From: Erythrobacter donghaensis | GTDB lineage: Bacteria > Pseudomonadota > Alphaproteobacteria > Sphingomonadales > Sphingomonadaceae | Direction of reading: 5' to 3' | NCBI RefSeq assembly: GCF_001557325.1 | Contig: NZ_LSJS01000182.1 | Location: forward strand, 1-37,736 | Length of the DNA: 37,736 bases | Part shown: positions 26,118-34,420 of the stretch, in pieces | How the letters are laid out: each line of letters begins with the position of its first letter | How positions within the stretch are numbered: position 1 is the stretch's first letter | Program-made: the position numbers and the translations under genes | Notes under the pieces: model-generated | Databases searched by the model: none | What the model was told of the DNA's origin: nothing | What the model saw: the letters and a program-made list of their open reading frames with translations, nothing else

Positions 26118-26633
26118 TCAGCGGCGCTTGCCGACGATCCGGGCGATTTCCGCCTGCACGAGGTTTTCGACCATCGCGGGCAGGTTCGCCTCGAGCCATT
26201 CGGCCAGCATCGGGCGCAGCAGCTCGCGGGTCAGGCCTTCGAGCGAGGTCTCGCCCGAGCGCACGATCTGCGGGCGCGCAGGCGGCTCGGCCAGCATCGC
26301 CAGCGCGGCGAGGTTTTCCTGCATCGCATCGCGCACCTGATCGGCGATCAGCGGGGTCTCTTCGGGCGTTGCCATCGGCATCGCAGGCTTGCAGGCCGGT
26401 TCCTCGGCCTCCACTTCCATCTCCGACAGATCGAGCACTTCCTCGGCATCGCGGACCTTGTGGGTGCGCGCGAGCGGGGCGGGCTCGGCCGAATCGTCCT
26501 CCGAAACCAGCATCCGCCGCCGCCGCGCCTCGAGCGCGCCGACGCGGTTGTCGCGGGCGATCACCTTCTTGATCGATTCGAGAATGTCCTCGACCGAGGC
26601 TTCCCCGTTGTGACCGGTGTTGTCCTGACCCAT
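26118..26633 (-). CDS. popZ: Polar organizing protein PopZ (DUF2497 family)
   Basis: The 171-residue protein has the two conserved PopZ ends. The N-terminal helix is SVEDILESIKKVIARD (13-28), and the C-terminal oligomerisation region is LTRELLRPMLAEWLEANLPA followed by VENLVQAEIARI. Between lies a Pro/Glu-rich acidic disordered segment, shorter than or similar to that of Caulobacter PopZ. PopZ forms a polar matrix that captures ParB-parS complexes and recruits signalling proteins. It is on the minus strand between tolC and the S9 peptidase. Assignment rests on these motifs and on gene order. Confidence 0.85.
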   Translation of the reverse strand: MGQDNTGHNGEASVEDILESIKKVIARDNRVGALEARRRRMLVSEDDSAEPAPLARTHKVRDAEEVLDLSEMEVEAEEPACKPAMPMATPEETPLIADQVRDAMQENLAALAMLAEPPARPQIVRSGETSLEGLTRELLRPMLAEWLEANLPAMVENLVQAEIARIVGKRR

Positions 26634-26693
26634 CTTTCGCCCCGTAAGGCCGCCCGCAATCAGTCCGATCGCCGTCCCGAATCGGGACTGGCA

Positions 26694-28169
26694 TCACTCG
26701 CCGGGCAGCAGTTGCGGGCCGATTGTTGCCGTGGCGGGGGGAATGTCAACGGTTCTGGTCGAATCCGGTGTCGGTTCGGGGTCGCGGTCCCAGTCCCACA
26801 TCTTGCTGCTCACCCGGTCGGCATTGACCTGCGGGTCGTAGAGCGGCCCGCCGACATCGAGATTGAGATCGCGTGCCTCGGCCTTGCCCATCAGCGCGAG
26901 CAGGTTGAACCCTGCGACATAGGCGTTGCGCCGCGCGGTCACCAGCTGGGCGCGGGCGTTGACGAGTTCCTGCTCGCCATTGAGCACGTCGAGGATCTGG
27001 CGGTTGCCGATCGAGTTCTCGGCACGCAGGCCTTCAAGGCTGAGTTCGGCCGCTTCCACGGCGGCCTGCGCGCTCTTGATCACGGCGTTGGCGGCCTGCC
27101 AGTTGGCATAGGTGGTGCGGGTTTCGGCGATGATCTGGCGCTCGGAGGCGATCACGTCCTCAAGCGCCGCGCTCTCGCGTGCGCCGGCCTGCCGCTGGCG
27201 CGCTGCCGGGTCGCCGCCCTGGAACAGCGGAATGGTGATACGCACACCGGCGTTGGCGGTGGTTTCCCGCTGCACGAAATCGGCCGAGATCGGACCGCCG
27301 AGCGTACCGTAGAAATCGCTGTACTGACCGTTGATAAACAGCCCGACCGTGGGAAGCCGCCCGGCCCCGGCCGCCTTCCTGTCGAAACCTGCCGCCTCGG
27401 CGCGCAGCTTGGCGGCCTCGAGGTTGGGGTTGTTCTCCAGCGCGCTGACGATCGCCTCGCCAACCGTATCGGGCAGGCCCGGCAGCGGCGGCGGCGCCGC
27501 AAGTTCGCCCGGCGCCTGACCGACAAGCCGCACATAGGCTTCGCGCGCGGCGATAAGGTTCGCCTCGGCCGATTGCAGATCGCCTTCGGCCACCGCAAGG
27601 CGCGAACGCGACTGGGCAACGTCGGTGATGGTGAGATCACCGATCTGGAAGCGATCGCTGGTCGCCTCGAGATTGGTGCGCAGCACGGCGACGTTGTTGG
27701 TGGCGAGCGCCACCAGCGCCTCGGTGCGCAGGACGTCCATGTAGGCCGCGACCACGTTGGCGAAGAGCGTGCTTTCGGTGTTGCGCAGGTCTGCCTGACC
27801 GGCCTCGACCCGCTCCTTGGCAGCCGCGATCGCATTGCGCACCGCTCCGCCCGAATAGATCGGAACCAGCCCCTGCGCCGTAACGCCAAGGTTGCGCTCG
27901 GGCGCGGTGAAGGAGTTGGCCGACTGGCGCAGGAATTCGGTATGGGTCGCGGTCACATTCGCCGAGGGCAGCCCCTGCGCGCGCGCGATCGGCACGTTCT
28001 CGTCGATGGCGCGCTGGTTGTCGCGCGCCGCCTCGAGCGTGGGGTTGGTGTTGTAGGCCGCCGCCAGCGCCTCGCGCAGGTCGTCGGCGCGCGCGGGAGC
28101 CGCGAATGCGGTCAGCGCCAGCAGGCTCGCCGTTCCGGCCAGCCGCAGCGAGGCGGTGCGTGCTCTCAC
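26694..28169 (-). CDS. tolC: TolC family outer membrane channel protein
   Basis: The 491-residue protein has a signal peptide (ending APARA/DD) and two outer-membrane-efflux repeats. It shows the typical YNTNPTLEAARDNQRAIDE start, long heptad-like helices (SRLAVAEGDLQSAEANLIAA) and LENNPNLEAAKLRAEAA at the second repeat. The end is Pro-rich. TolC trimers form the outer membrane exit of efflux pumps and type I secretion. The GTG start at 28169 overlaps the pcm stop (GTGA), so translation is coupled. Confidence 0.94.
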   Translation of the reverse strand: MRARTASLRLAGTASLLALTAFAAPARADDLREALAAAYNTNPTLEAARDNQRAIDENVPIARAQGLPSANVTATHTEFLRQSANSFTAPERNLGVTAQGLVPIYSGGAVRNAIAAAKERVEAGQADLRNTESTLFANVVAAYMDVLRTEALVALATNNVAVLRTNLEATSDRFQIGDLTITDVAQSRSRLAVAEGDLQSAEANLIAAREAYVRLVGQAPGELAAPPPLPGLPDTVGEAIVSALENNPNLEAAKLRAEAAGFDRKAAGAGRLPTVGLFINGQYSDFYGTLGGPISADFVQRETTANAGVRITIPLFQGGDPAARQRQAGARESAALEDVIASERQIIAETRTTYANWQAANAVIKSAQAAVEAAELSLEGLRAENSIGNRQILDVLNGEQELVNARAQLVTARRNAYVAGFNLLALMGKAEARDLNLDVGGPLYDPQVNADRVSSKMWDWDRDPEPTPDSTRTVDIPPATATIGPQLLPGE

Positions 28170-28768
28170 GCGAAGGTCCAGCGCTTGGGGGCGGCGAAGG
28201 CGGCGAGCACGGGAATGCCGAGGTCCTCGAGCGGCTGGAGGCTGACCTGACCGGCGATCCGGCCGCCGCTGGCAAGGCGGGTGACCTGGCGCAGCACCAG
28301 GCCGGTGACGATCCGGCCGCCATCCGCGAGCGCGGCGGCGAGCCCATCGGGCAGCTGCTCGATCGCGCCGTCGATGACGATGAGGTCGTATTCGCCCGCG
28401 CCTTGCCGCGCCGCGGCCTCGGCGGCGGTCACCTCGGTGACGCTGCTCGCCAGCGGGGCGATCAGCGCGGCGAGGTAGCCGGTGCCGCCGCTCACCACCA
28501 GCACGCGGGCCTCGGGAGTGGGCGCGGCCTCGAGCAGCAGCTTGCCGTAGAACAGCGGGCTGGCGAGGTGGCCGCCCTCGCCCAGCATCACCGCACGGTC
28601 GATATAGGCTTGCGCGGCCTTCTCGGCGGGGAGGAAATCCTCGCGCGGGACGGCGAGCATCCGGGCGAGCACATATTCCTCGTTCACGCCGCTGGTGCGC
28701 AGCTGGCTGTCGATCATCGCCCGGCGGGCGGTTTTGCTGTCGGCAAGGGTGTCGGTCATGGTGCTCAT
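28166..28768 (-). CDS. pcm: Protein-L-isoaspartate O-methyltransferase family protein, divergent
   Basis: The 200-residue protein starts with the PCMT-like RRAMIDSQLRTSGVNEEYVL and VPREDFLPAEKAAQAYIDR, then GEGGHLASPLFYGKLL and a Rossmann core. The SAM motif reads VLVVSGGTGYLAAL where the family usually has LEIGTGSGY, and the protein is short, so methyltransferase activity is less certain. Three clustered ATGs (28771, 28768, 28759) are possible starts; 28768 is chosen for its distance to CCGAGAA. The pcm-tolC-popZ order recurs in alphaproteobacteria. Confidence 0.85.
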   Translation of the reverse strand: MSTMTDTLADSKTARRAMIDSQLRTSGVNEEYVLARMLAVPREDFLPAEKAAQAYIDRAVMLGEGGHLASPLFYGKLLLEAAPTPEARVLVVSGGTGYLAALIAPLASSVTEVTAAEAAARQGAGEYDLIVIDGAIEQLPDGLAAALADGGRIVTGLVLRQVTRLASGGRIAGQVSLQPLEDLGIPVLAAFAAPKRWTFA

Positions 28769-28894
28769 CATTTCTCGGGTAACTGTATTAGTGTCGCAAT
28801 ACAGCCGGTCAACCCTCTCCTTAAACGTGCTGCCGCGCGCTTCCAAGGCTTTTGCCTGCAATGCGCGGCCCCCAAGGCCTCACGTTTTACGCCT

Positions 28895-28923
28895 TTGACC
28901 TTGCCGCGCCCTGGTGCTTAGGG
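28895..28923 (+). promoter_or_regulatory. Possible sigma-70-type promoter for fumC
   Basis: TTGACC and TTAGGG are separated by 17 bases, about 50 bases upstream of the fumC start, in the 205-base gap between divergent pcm and fumC. The -10 hexamer is a poor match, so this is a tentative call. Confidence 0.3.
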
Positions 28924-28973
28924 GAGCGCCAGAACCTTCGGGACGGAATTCGACTTAGAGAGGGATGGCTTCG

Positions 28974-30389
28974 ATGAGTGACATGACGGCGAGCAGCGGT
29001 GACGTGCGGATTGAGACCGATTCGCTGGGCGAAGTGGCGGTTCCAGCGAACATGCACTGGGGCGCGCAGACCCAGCGCTCGATCGTCAACTTCCCGATCG
29101 GCGGCGAGAGGATGCCCCCCGCGCTCGTGCGCGCGCTGGGCGTGCAGAAGCTCTCGGCGGCCAAGGCCAACATGAAGCTGGGCGTGCTCGATGCGGGGCT
29201 CGGCGAGGCGATCGTGAAGGCCGCGCGCGAGGTGATCGACGGGACGCTCGCCGACCAGTTCCCGCTGGTGGTGTGGCAGACCGGCAGCGGCACCCAGTCG
29301 AACATGAACGCCAACGAGGTGATCGCGAGCCGCGCGAACGAGATCCTCACCGGCAAGAAGGGCGGCAAGAGCCCGGTCCACCCCAACGACCACTGCAACA
29401 TGGGCCAGTCGTCGAACGACACCTTCCCCACCGCGATGCACATCGCTGCGGCGGTCGAGGCGATGGATCACCTGCTGCCGGCGCTGAAGAAGCTCCACGG
29501 CGCGCTCGATGCCAAGGCGCAGGAATTCAGCCAGATCGTCAAGATCGGTCGTACCCACCTGCAGGACGCGACCCCGATGACGCTGGGGCAGGAGTTCTCA
29601 GGGTACGCCGCGCAGGTCGGATACGGGATCAAGCGGGTCGAGGCGGCGCTGCCGCGCGTGCTCGAGCTGGCGCAGGGCGGGACGGCGGTGGGCACCGGAA
29701 TCAACGCCAAGGTCGGCTTCGATGTCGCCTTTGCCGCCGAAGTCGCGGCCGAGACCGGCCATGCCTTCGTCACCGCGCCCAACAAGTTCGAGGCGCTCGC
29801 CGCGCATGACGCGATGGTCGAGATTTCGGGCGCGCTCAACGTGCTCGCGGTCAGCCTGATGAAGATCGCCAACGACATCCGCCTTTTGGGCTCCGGCCCG
29901 CGCTCGGGCCTCGGCGAGCTCTCACTCCCCGCCAACGAGCCCGGCTCCTCGATCATGCCGGGCAAGGTCAATCCGACCCAGTGCGAGGCGATGACGATGG
30001 TCTGCGCGCAGGTGATGGGCAATCACGTCGCGGTGACGGTCGCGGGATCGCACGGGCACCTGGAGCTCAACGTCTTCAAGCCGGTGATCATCTACAACGT
30101 GCTGCAATCGATGAAGCTGATCGGCGATGCCGCCCATGCCTTCACCGACAATTGCGTCGTCGGGATCGAGGCCAACACCACCCGCATCACCCAGCTTCTG
30201 AACGAAAGCCTGATGCTGGTGACCGCATTGAACCCCCACATCGGCTACGACAACGCCGCCAAGATCGCCAAGAAGGCCCACGCCGAGGGGACGACCTTGA
30301 AGGAGTCCGCGCTGGCGCTCGGGCTGCTGACCGAAGAGCAGTTTGGCCAATGGGTCGTGCCCGCGGACATGATCAAGCCCCGGGATTAG
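28974..30389 (+). CDS. fumC: Class II fumarate hydratase FumC
   Basis: FumC interconverts fumarate and malate in the citric acid cycle without an iron-sulfur cluster. The 471-residue protein has all conserved regions in order: [71 protein letters not shown] and the [17 protein letters not shown] signature. The ATG at 28974 lies 9 bases after GAGAGGG; an in-frame ATG at 28965 is almost touching that sequence and is less likely. It stands alone, with an inverted repeat after its stop. Confidence 0.97.
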   Translation: MSDMTASSGDVRIETDSLGEVAVPANMHWGAQTQRSIVNFPIGGERMPPALVRALGVQKLSAAKANMKLGVLDAGLGEAIVKAAREVIDGTLADQFPLVVWQTGSGTQSNMNANEVIASRANEILTGKKGGKSPVHPNDHCNMGQSSNDTFPTAMHIAAAVEAMDHLLPALKKLHGALDAKAQEFSQIVKIGRTHLQDATPMTLGQEFSGYAAQVGYGIKRVEAALPRVLELAQGGTAVGTGINAKVGFDVAFAAEVAAETGHAFVTAPNKFEALAAHDAMVEISGALNVLAVSLMKIANDIRLLGSGPRSGLGELSLPANEPGSSIMPGKVNPTQCEAMTMVCAQVMGNHVAVTVAGSHGHLELNVFKPVIIYNVLQSMKLIGDAAHAFTDNCVVGIEANTTRITQLLNESLMLVTALNPHIGYDNAAKIAKKAHAEGTTLKESALALGLLTEEQFGQWVVPADMIKPRD

Positions 30390-30395
30390 GTGCCG

Positions 30396-30432
30396 TTGGT
30401 CGAGTATGAACGGCTGTTCATCATTCGACCAA
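30396..30432. terminator. Long inverted repeat after fumC (terminator or operator)
   Basis: Arms 30396-30411 and 30416-30432 (outer TTGGTCGA/TCGACCAA, inner ATGAAC/GTTCAT) pair around a GGCT loop with one bulge. It begins 7 bases after the fumC stop. No T-run follows, so it may stop transcription weakly or be a protein-binding site for the following two-component pair. Confidence 0.5.
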
Positions 30433-30487
30433 GGCGAGACTCCGCCCGACGACATGCGCCCTGCCCGGTAGCCAATGCCTGGCGGGC

Positions 30488-30537
30488 GCGGTATCGCTGA
30501 TCGGCATAATGGCAACAAACCCGCTAAGCGATACCGC
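30488..30537 (+). promoter_or_regulatory. Inverted repeat bracketing the histidine kinase start codon
   Basis: Perfect 11-bp arms GCGGTATCGCT (30488-30498) and AGCGATACCGC (30527-30537) enclose a 28-base loop that contains the ATG at 30509. Such a structure could hide or expose the start in mRNA, or be a dimeric regulator site. Function is inferred only. Confidence 0.4.
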
Positions 30538-31786
30538 CCCCGCCGAACCTGCCGCCACCGTGTCCTTCCGCACGGTGCTGTTCTCGATGGTCGTGCTGTG
30601 GGCCACCTATTTCGCGCTCACCACCTTCCGTTCGAGCCTGGTGCTCGATCTCTCGCTGCAGTTCGAGCTCGGCTGGCGGCGGCTGATCATCACCGCACTG
30701 GGAATTGGGCTGACAATCGTGCTGTGGCTGCTGCTGCGGCTGTTCGACACCCGTCCCCTGTGGCTCAAGATCGCCGCGGCAATCGCGCTCGCCTTCCCGA
30801 TCGCGCTCGCCATCGGGCAGGTCAACCAGTGGATTTTCAAGGACATCGAGCTCGCGCAGGAGCAGCTCTACGCCAAGAAGTACAACATCAACCTGCGCCG
30901 CGACGAGAGCGGGAACCTGCTGGTCGACGTGCCGGTGCGGCGTGTCAGCCCGGCGGGGCAGCCGCAGGGGGGCGCCACCGACGTGGTGGATTCGCAGGCG
31001 GTGATGATCGCGCCGGCCGAGACCTATTCCGATTTCTGGCGCAAGCTGCTCGATGTCGCGCTCGGCCGCTACTTCCTGCTGCTCGCCTGGGCCTCGACCT
31101 ATTTCGCCTTGCTCGCCGGGGTGCAGGCGCGCGCGGCGCAGCGGCGCGAGGAGCAGTTCCGCTCCGCCGCCAAGGCCGCCGAGCTGCGCAGCCTGCGCTA
31201 TCAGGTGAACCCGCACTTCCTGTTCAACACGCTGAACTCGCTCTCAGCGCTGGTGATGACCGGCAAGGCCGACAGCGCCGAGCGGATGATCCAGACGATC
31301 AGCCGCTTCTACCGCCACTCGCTCGCCACCGAGCCGACCGCCGATGTCAGCTTGCGCGACGAGTTCGACCTCCAGAAGCTCTATCTCGATATCGAGGCGG
31401 TGCGCTTTCCCACCCGGCTGGTGACGAAGTTCGACCTGCCCGCCGATCTCGAGGAATGCCGCGTGCCGGGGATGATCCTGCAGCCGCTGGTGGAGAATTC
31501 GGTCAAGTATGCCGTCTCCCCCGTCTCGCGCCCGGTGACGATCACCGTGGCCGCGCGCGAGGAATTCGACCGGCTGGTGATCACCGTGGGTGACGACGGG
31601 CCGGGCGTGCCGCAGGGCACCACCCACGGCTTCGGGATCGGGCTGGCGAATGTCCGCGATCGGCTCGAAGCGCGCTTCGGCCCCGACATCGGTTTCAGCT
31701 CGGCCCCGGTGCCGGGCGGCTATTGCACCGAAATCCGTATTCCCTTGTCGCGCCCGGTGAGTCATCAAGCAAACCGCCATGACTGA
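30509..31786 (+). CDS. LytS-type sensor histidine kinase
   Basis: The 425-residue membrane kinase has four transmembrane segments (about 20-40, 59-77, 85-105 and 184-204). A periplasmic or cytoplasmic loop of about 75 residues lies between the last two. The His_kinase domain follows. The phospho-acceptor is H236 in LRYQVNPHFLFNTLNSLSAL. ATP-binding boxes are LQPLVENSVKYAV, DDGPGVP and GFGIGLANVRDRL. The stimulus is unknown. It overlaps the LytTR regulator gene by 8 bases, so they form a pair. A stem-loop surrounds its start codon. Confidence 0.93.
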   Translation: MATNPLSDTAPAEPAATVSFRTVLFSMVVLWATYFALTTFRSSLVLDLSLQFELGWRRLIITALGIGLTIVLWLLLRLFDTRPLWLKIAAAIALAFPIALAIGQVNQWIFKDIELAQEQLYAKKYNINLRRDESGNLLVDVPVRRVSPAGQPQGGATDVVDSQAVMIAPAETYSDFWRKLLDVALGRYFLLLAWASTYFALLAGVQARAAQRREEQFRSAAKAAELRSLRYQVNPHFLFNTLNSLSALVMTGKADSAERMIQTISRFYRHSLATEPTADVSLRDEFDLQKLYLDIEAVRFPTRLVTKFDLPADLEECRVPGMILQPLVENSVKYAVSPVSRPVTITVAAREEFDRLVITVGDDGPGVPQGTTHGFGIGLANVRDRLEARFGPDIGFSSAPVPGGYCTEIRIPLSRPVSHQANRHD

Positions 31787-32537
31787 CAACGACATCGAAA
31801 ACGCCGCCCTCAGAACCCTGATCGTCGACGACGAGCCGCTCGCGGTCGAACGCGTCCAGGTGATCTGCGCCGAGATCCCCGCCGTGCGCGTGGTCGGCAC
31901 CGCGAGCGACGGCGCCGCGGCGCTGCGGCTCGCCGAGAAGCTCGAACCCGATCTGGTGCTGCTCGACATGACCATGCCCGAGCTGGACGGGCTCGGCGTC
32001 GCGCGCCACTTCGCCGCGCAGCCCCAGGCGCCGGTGGTGATCTTCGTCACCGCGCATGATCATTTCGCGGTCGAGGCCTTCGATCTGGAAGCGGTCGACT
32101 ATGTCCTGAAACCGGTCTCGGCCGACCGGCTCGAGCGCGCGATCGAACGCGCGGTCGCCCGCCGCGGCCAGCGCCGCCAGAAGGCGGGCCGCTATCTCGA
32201 CGAATTGTGGGTGCCGCACCGCTCCGAGCTGCTGCGGATCGCGGTGAGCGAGGTCCACCAGATCGACGCCGAGCGCGACTATGTGCGCCTCCATGTCGGC
32301 GGCGGGGCTGAAGGAGGGCGCTCCTACCTGCTGCTGCAGACCATCGCGGGGCTGGAGGAGCGGCTCGATCCCGAACAGTTCATCCGCATCCACCGCTCGA
32401 CGATCCTGCGCCGCGACCACATCCGCGGCCTCAGGCATGATGGCCTGGGGGTGTGGTCGGCCGAACTGGTGAGCGGCGAGGCGCTCAGGATCGGCCGCAC
32501 CTACCTCGCGCGCGTCAAGGCGATGGCGGGCAGATAG
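31779..32537 (+). CDS. LytTR-family response regulator
   Basis: The 252-residue protein has a receiver domain with D17/D18, phospho-acceptor D63 (LVLLDMTMPELDG) and the conserved Lys in YVLKPV. A LytTR DNA-binding domain follows: VSEVHQIDAERDYVRLHV, then EQFIRIHRSTILRRDHIRGL and IGRTYLARVK. LytTR regulators bind pairs of short direct repeats and often act on their own operon or on membrane and virulence genes. The ATG lies inside the end of the kinase gene, which fixes the pairing. The downstream gap holds a terminator belonging to the opposite strand. Confidence 0.95.
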   Translation: MTDNDIENAALRTLIVDDEPLAVERVQVICAEIPAVRVVGTASDGAAALRLAEKLEPDLVLLDMTMPELDGLGVARHFAAQPQAPVVIFVTAHDHFAVEAFDLEAVDYVLKPVSADRLERAIERAVARRGQRRQKAGRYLDELWVPHRSELLRIAVSEVHQIDAERDYVRLHVGGGAEGGRSYLLLQTIAGLEERLDPEQFIRIHRSTILRRDHIRGLRHDGLGVWSAELVSGEALRIGRTYLARVKAMAGR

Positions 32538-32604
32538 GGAAGGGGCGCGGGCCGCCACCGGCGGCGCGGACTGCCCGCGCCGTGCGCAGGCGACACCGCA
32601 AGAA

Positions 32605-32648
32605 CAAAAAACGGCCCGAACCCCAGGGACTGTGAGGGTTCGGGCCGT
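32605..32648 (-). terminator. Rho-independent terminator of the UrcA gene
   Basis: A perfect 13-bp stem (32611-32623 with 32636-32648, arm ACGGCCCGAACCC) is followed on the minus strand by a run of six T's (AAAAAA at 32605-32610 on the plus strand). This is a textbook terminator for the minus-strand UrcA gene, and probably also stops reading from the LytTR side. Confidence 0.9.
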
Positions 32649-32690
32649 ATGCCGCCGCACGCCGGGTGCGCCGGGCAATTCTCGCGCGGA

Positions 32691-33029
32691 TCAACCGCCG
32701 CGCTGGGCGCGGTCCATCAGGGCAGCGACCTTCTGCTTGGCTTCGGCGCGGGCGTTGGCCTTGCACTCCTGCGTGCTCTGATCGAGGATCCGCGTGCCGG
32801 CCTGAATGCTGACCGTGCGGCACACCTGCCGGATCGCATTCTCGATGCGCGTGTCGAGCATGCGCTGGCCGGCTGCGGTGCCGAGGTCGAGATCGCTGGT
32901 GCGAACCTCGACGGTGCGGCGCGGCGCATTGTCCTCGAACGGGTTGCCGGCCAGGGCCGGGGCGACCAGCGCGGCCGAAAGGCCGGCGGCGGCGAGTGAA
33001 TGGGTGAATACTTTCGCAAGGGTTTTCAT
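32691..33029 (-). CDS. UrcA family protein, exported
   Basis: The 112-residue protein has a signal peptide (1-27, ending APALA/GNPF) and the UrcA pattern. After the signal comes RTVEVRTSDLDLGTAAGQRM, then LDTRIENAIRQVCRTVSIQA, and a Cys near QSTQECKANARAEA. The family is frequent in Sphingomonadales and Caulobacterales and has no known biochemical role; the two Cys may form a disulfide in the periplasm. The ATG at 33029 precedes the signal; upstream in-frame codons lack sense. Confidence 0.88.
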   Translation of the reverse strand: MKTLAKVFTHSLAAAGLSAALVAPALAGNPFEDNAPRRTVEVRTSDLDLGTAAGQRMLDTRIENAIRQVCRTVSIQAGTRILDQSTQECKANARAEAKQKVAALMDRAQRGG

Positions 33030-33256
33030 CGGTCTATCCTCCATCTCCGCAGTGCCTGAGATCGGGCGGGGGTCCGATCCGGGGGTGCCAGGCGCCCTGC
33101 TGAGACTTGTGATACGCCGGCCTCGGGCGAGTCGCACGGCAAGGTCGATCAACCCCGGTCAGCCGCTCGACCGGCGAAGCGGCGGCATGACCAATGGCGC
33201 GAAACGGGCGACAAATGGCGGTTTTCAATCGACGGGCGCAGCGCCATATTGGGACA

Positions 33257-33529
33257 ATGGGATCAGCGACCGCGATCATCTTCCTGCTGGGCATCGCCAA
33301 CTTCGCGATCTTCGCCGCAGTTTTTGCCCGCGGGCACCCGCTGTTCGCCCGCCTGCCCGCGGCGAGCCAGACCTTCGGCCGCCGCGCCGCGATGCTGAGC
33401 GAGTTCGCGGTGCTGTTCTTCGCGCTGCTGCTGTCGGTGAAGGGCTGGCCGGGCTTCGTATGGGCCTATGCGGTCTACTCTGCGGTCAATGCCGGGGCGG
33501 CATGGCTTATTCTGAGCGGGCGGCTGTAG
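33257..33529 (+). CDS. Small three-helix membrane protein, hypothetical
   Basis: From the ATG at 33257 the protein has 90 residues with three hydrophobic segments (about 3-23, 44-61 and 68-85). A short basic loop lies between them (RLPAASQTFGRRAAML). It resembles other unnamed small sphingomonad membrane proteins, and I do not assign a function. ATGs at 33194 and 33215 are in frame and would add a basic N-terminus. The 33257 start is chosen because the first helix begins there. It precedes the lipid-kinase-like gene by 30 bases. Confidence 0.65.
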   Translation: MGSATAIIFLLGIANFAIFAAVFARGHPLFARLPAASQTFGRRAAMLSEFAVLFFALLLSVKGWPGFVWAYAVYSAVNAGAAWLILSGRL

Positions 33530-33559
33530 CCCGCGCGCCCCGCGACAAGGAACCCGTTC

Positions 33560-34420
33560 ATGCCCGACCCTGCGCGCACCCCCTGCTGGCTCGTCGTCAA
33601 CCCGGCGAGCGGGAGCAACGACGGCAAGTCCGCCGAAACCGTGACCGCCGCGCTTTCGGCGCGGGGGTGGGAGGTGGGCCGGGTGATTGCCTTCCCCGAC
33701 GATCCCCTGCCCGATCCGGCGACGCTCGATGCGGCGGGCGTGGGGCTGGTCGCGGTCTACACCGGCGACGGCACGATCAACGCGCTGGTGAGCCATCTGG
33801 CGGGGTGGCGCGGCAAGGTGCTGGTGCTGCCGGGCGGGACGATGAACCTGCTGCCGCTGCGCCTCCACCGCACCACCGATCTCGATACCATCCTCGACAT
33901 CGTCGCGGCGGGCGGGGCGCTCGCGCGCAGGCCCCTGTGCCTGCGCTGCCCGGCGGGCGCGGCGCTTGCAGGGCTGCTGGTCGGCCCCGGCACCGCGTGG
34001 AACCGGGTGCGCGAATCGATGCGCAGCGGGGCGATCGCCGAGATGGCCAAGGAGGCGATCGCCGCGCTGCGGGAGACCACCACCGGCCCGGGCGTCCGCG
34101 TCGCCGATCGCCGCGCGAGCCGCGAGGGGGGCTATCCGCTGGTCGAGCTCACCCCCGGCGAGCACGGGGTGCAGATCCTCGGCTATTACGCCGATGCCGC
34201 GCTCGATTACACCGCGCAGGCCTGGGCGACGCTGCGCCACCGCTTCCGCGAGGGGCCGCACGACAAGCTGGGCCTTGCCGAGGCGATCGTGCTCGAGAGC
34301 CTCGATGGCGGCCCGCTCGCCTGCCTGATCGACGGCGAGCCCGGCGAATGCCCATCGGGTTCAACCTTTGCGGTGGAGCCGTGCGGGGTCGATCTGCTAG
34401 CGACGTCGCATGACATCTAG
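33560..34420 (+). CDS. Diacylglycerol/lipid kinase-like protein
   Basis: The 286-residue protein has the DAGK catalytic-domain landmarks: LVVNPASGSNDGKS (phosphate loop), YTGDGTINALVSHL (family GGDGT, with the first Gly replaced by Thr) and LVLPGGTMNLLPLRL. The C-terminal domain has SLDGGPLACLIDGEP, matching the second lobe. Such kinases phosphorylate diacylglycerol or sphingosine-like lipids at the inner membrane. The substrate is unknown, though sphingoid lipids would be plausible in a sphingomonad. It overlaps the next gene by 11 bases. Confidence 0.85.
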   Translation: MPDPARTPCWLVVNPASGSNDGKSAETVTAALSARGWEVGRVIAFPDDPLPDPATLDAAGVGLVAVYTGDGTINALVSHLAGWRGKVLVLPGGTMNLLPLRLHRTTDLDTILDIVAAGGALARRPLCLRCPAGAALAGLLVGPGTAWNRVRESMRSGAIAEMAKEAIAALRETTTGPGVRVADRRASREGGYPLVELTPGEHGVQILGYYADAALDYTAQAWATLRHRFREGPHDKLGLAEAIVLESLDGGPLACLIDGEPGECPSGSTFAVEPCGVDLLATSHDI

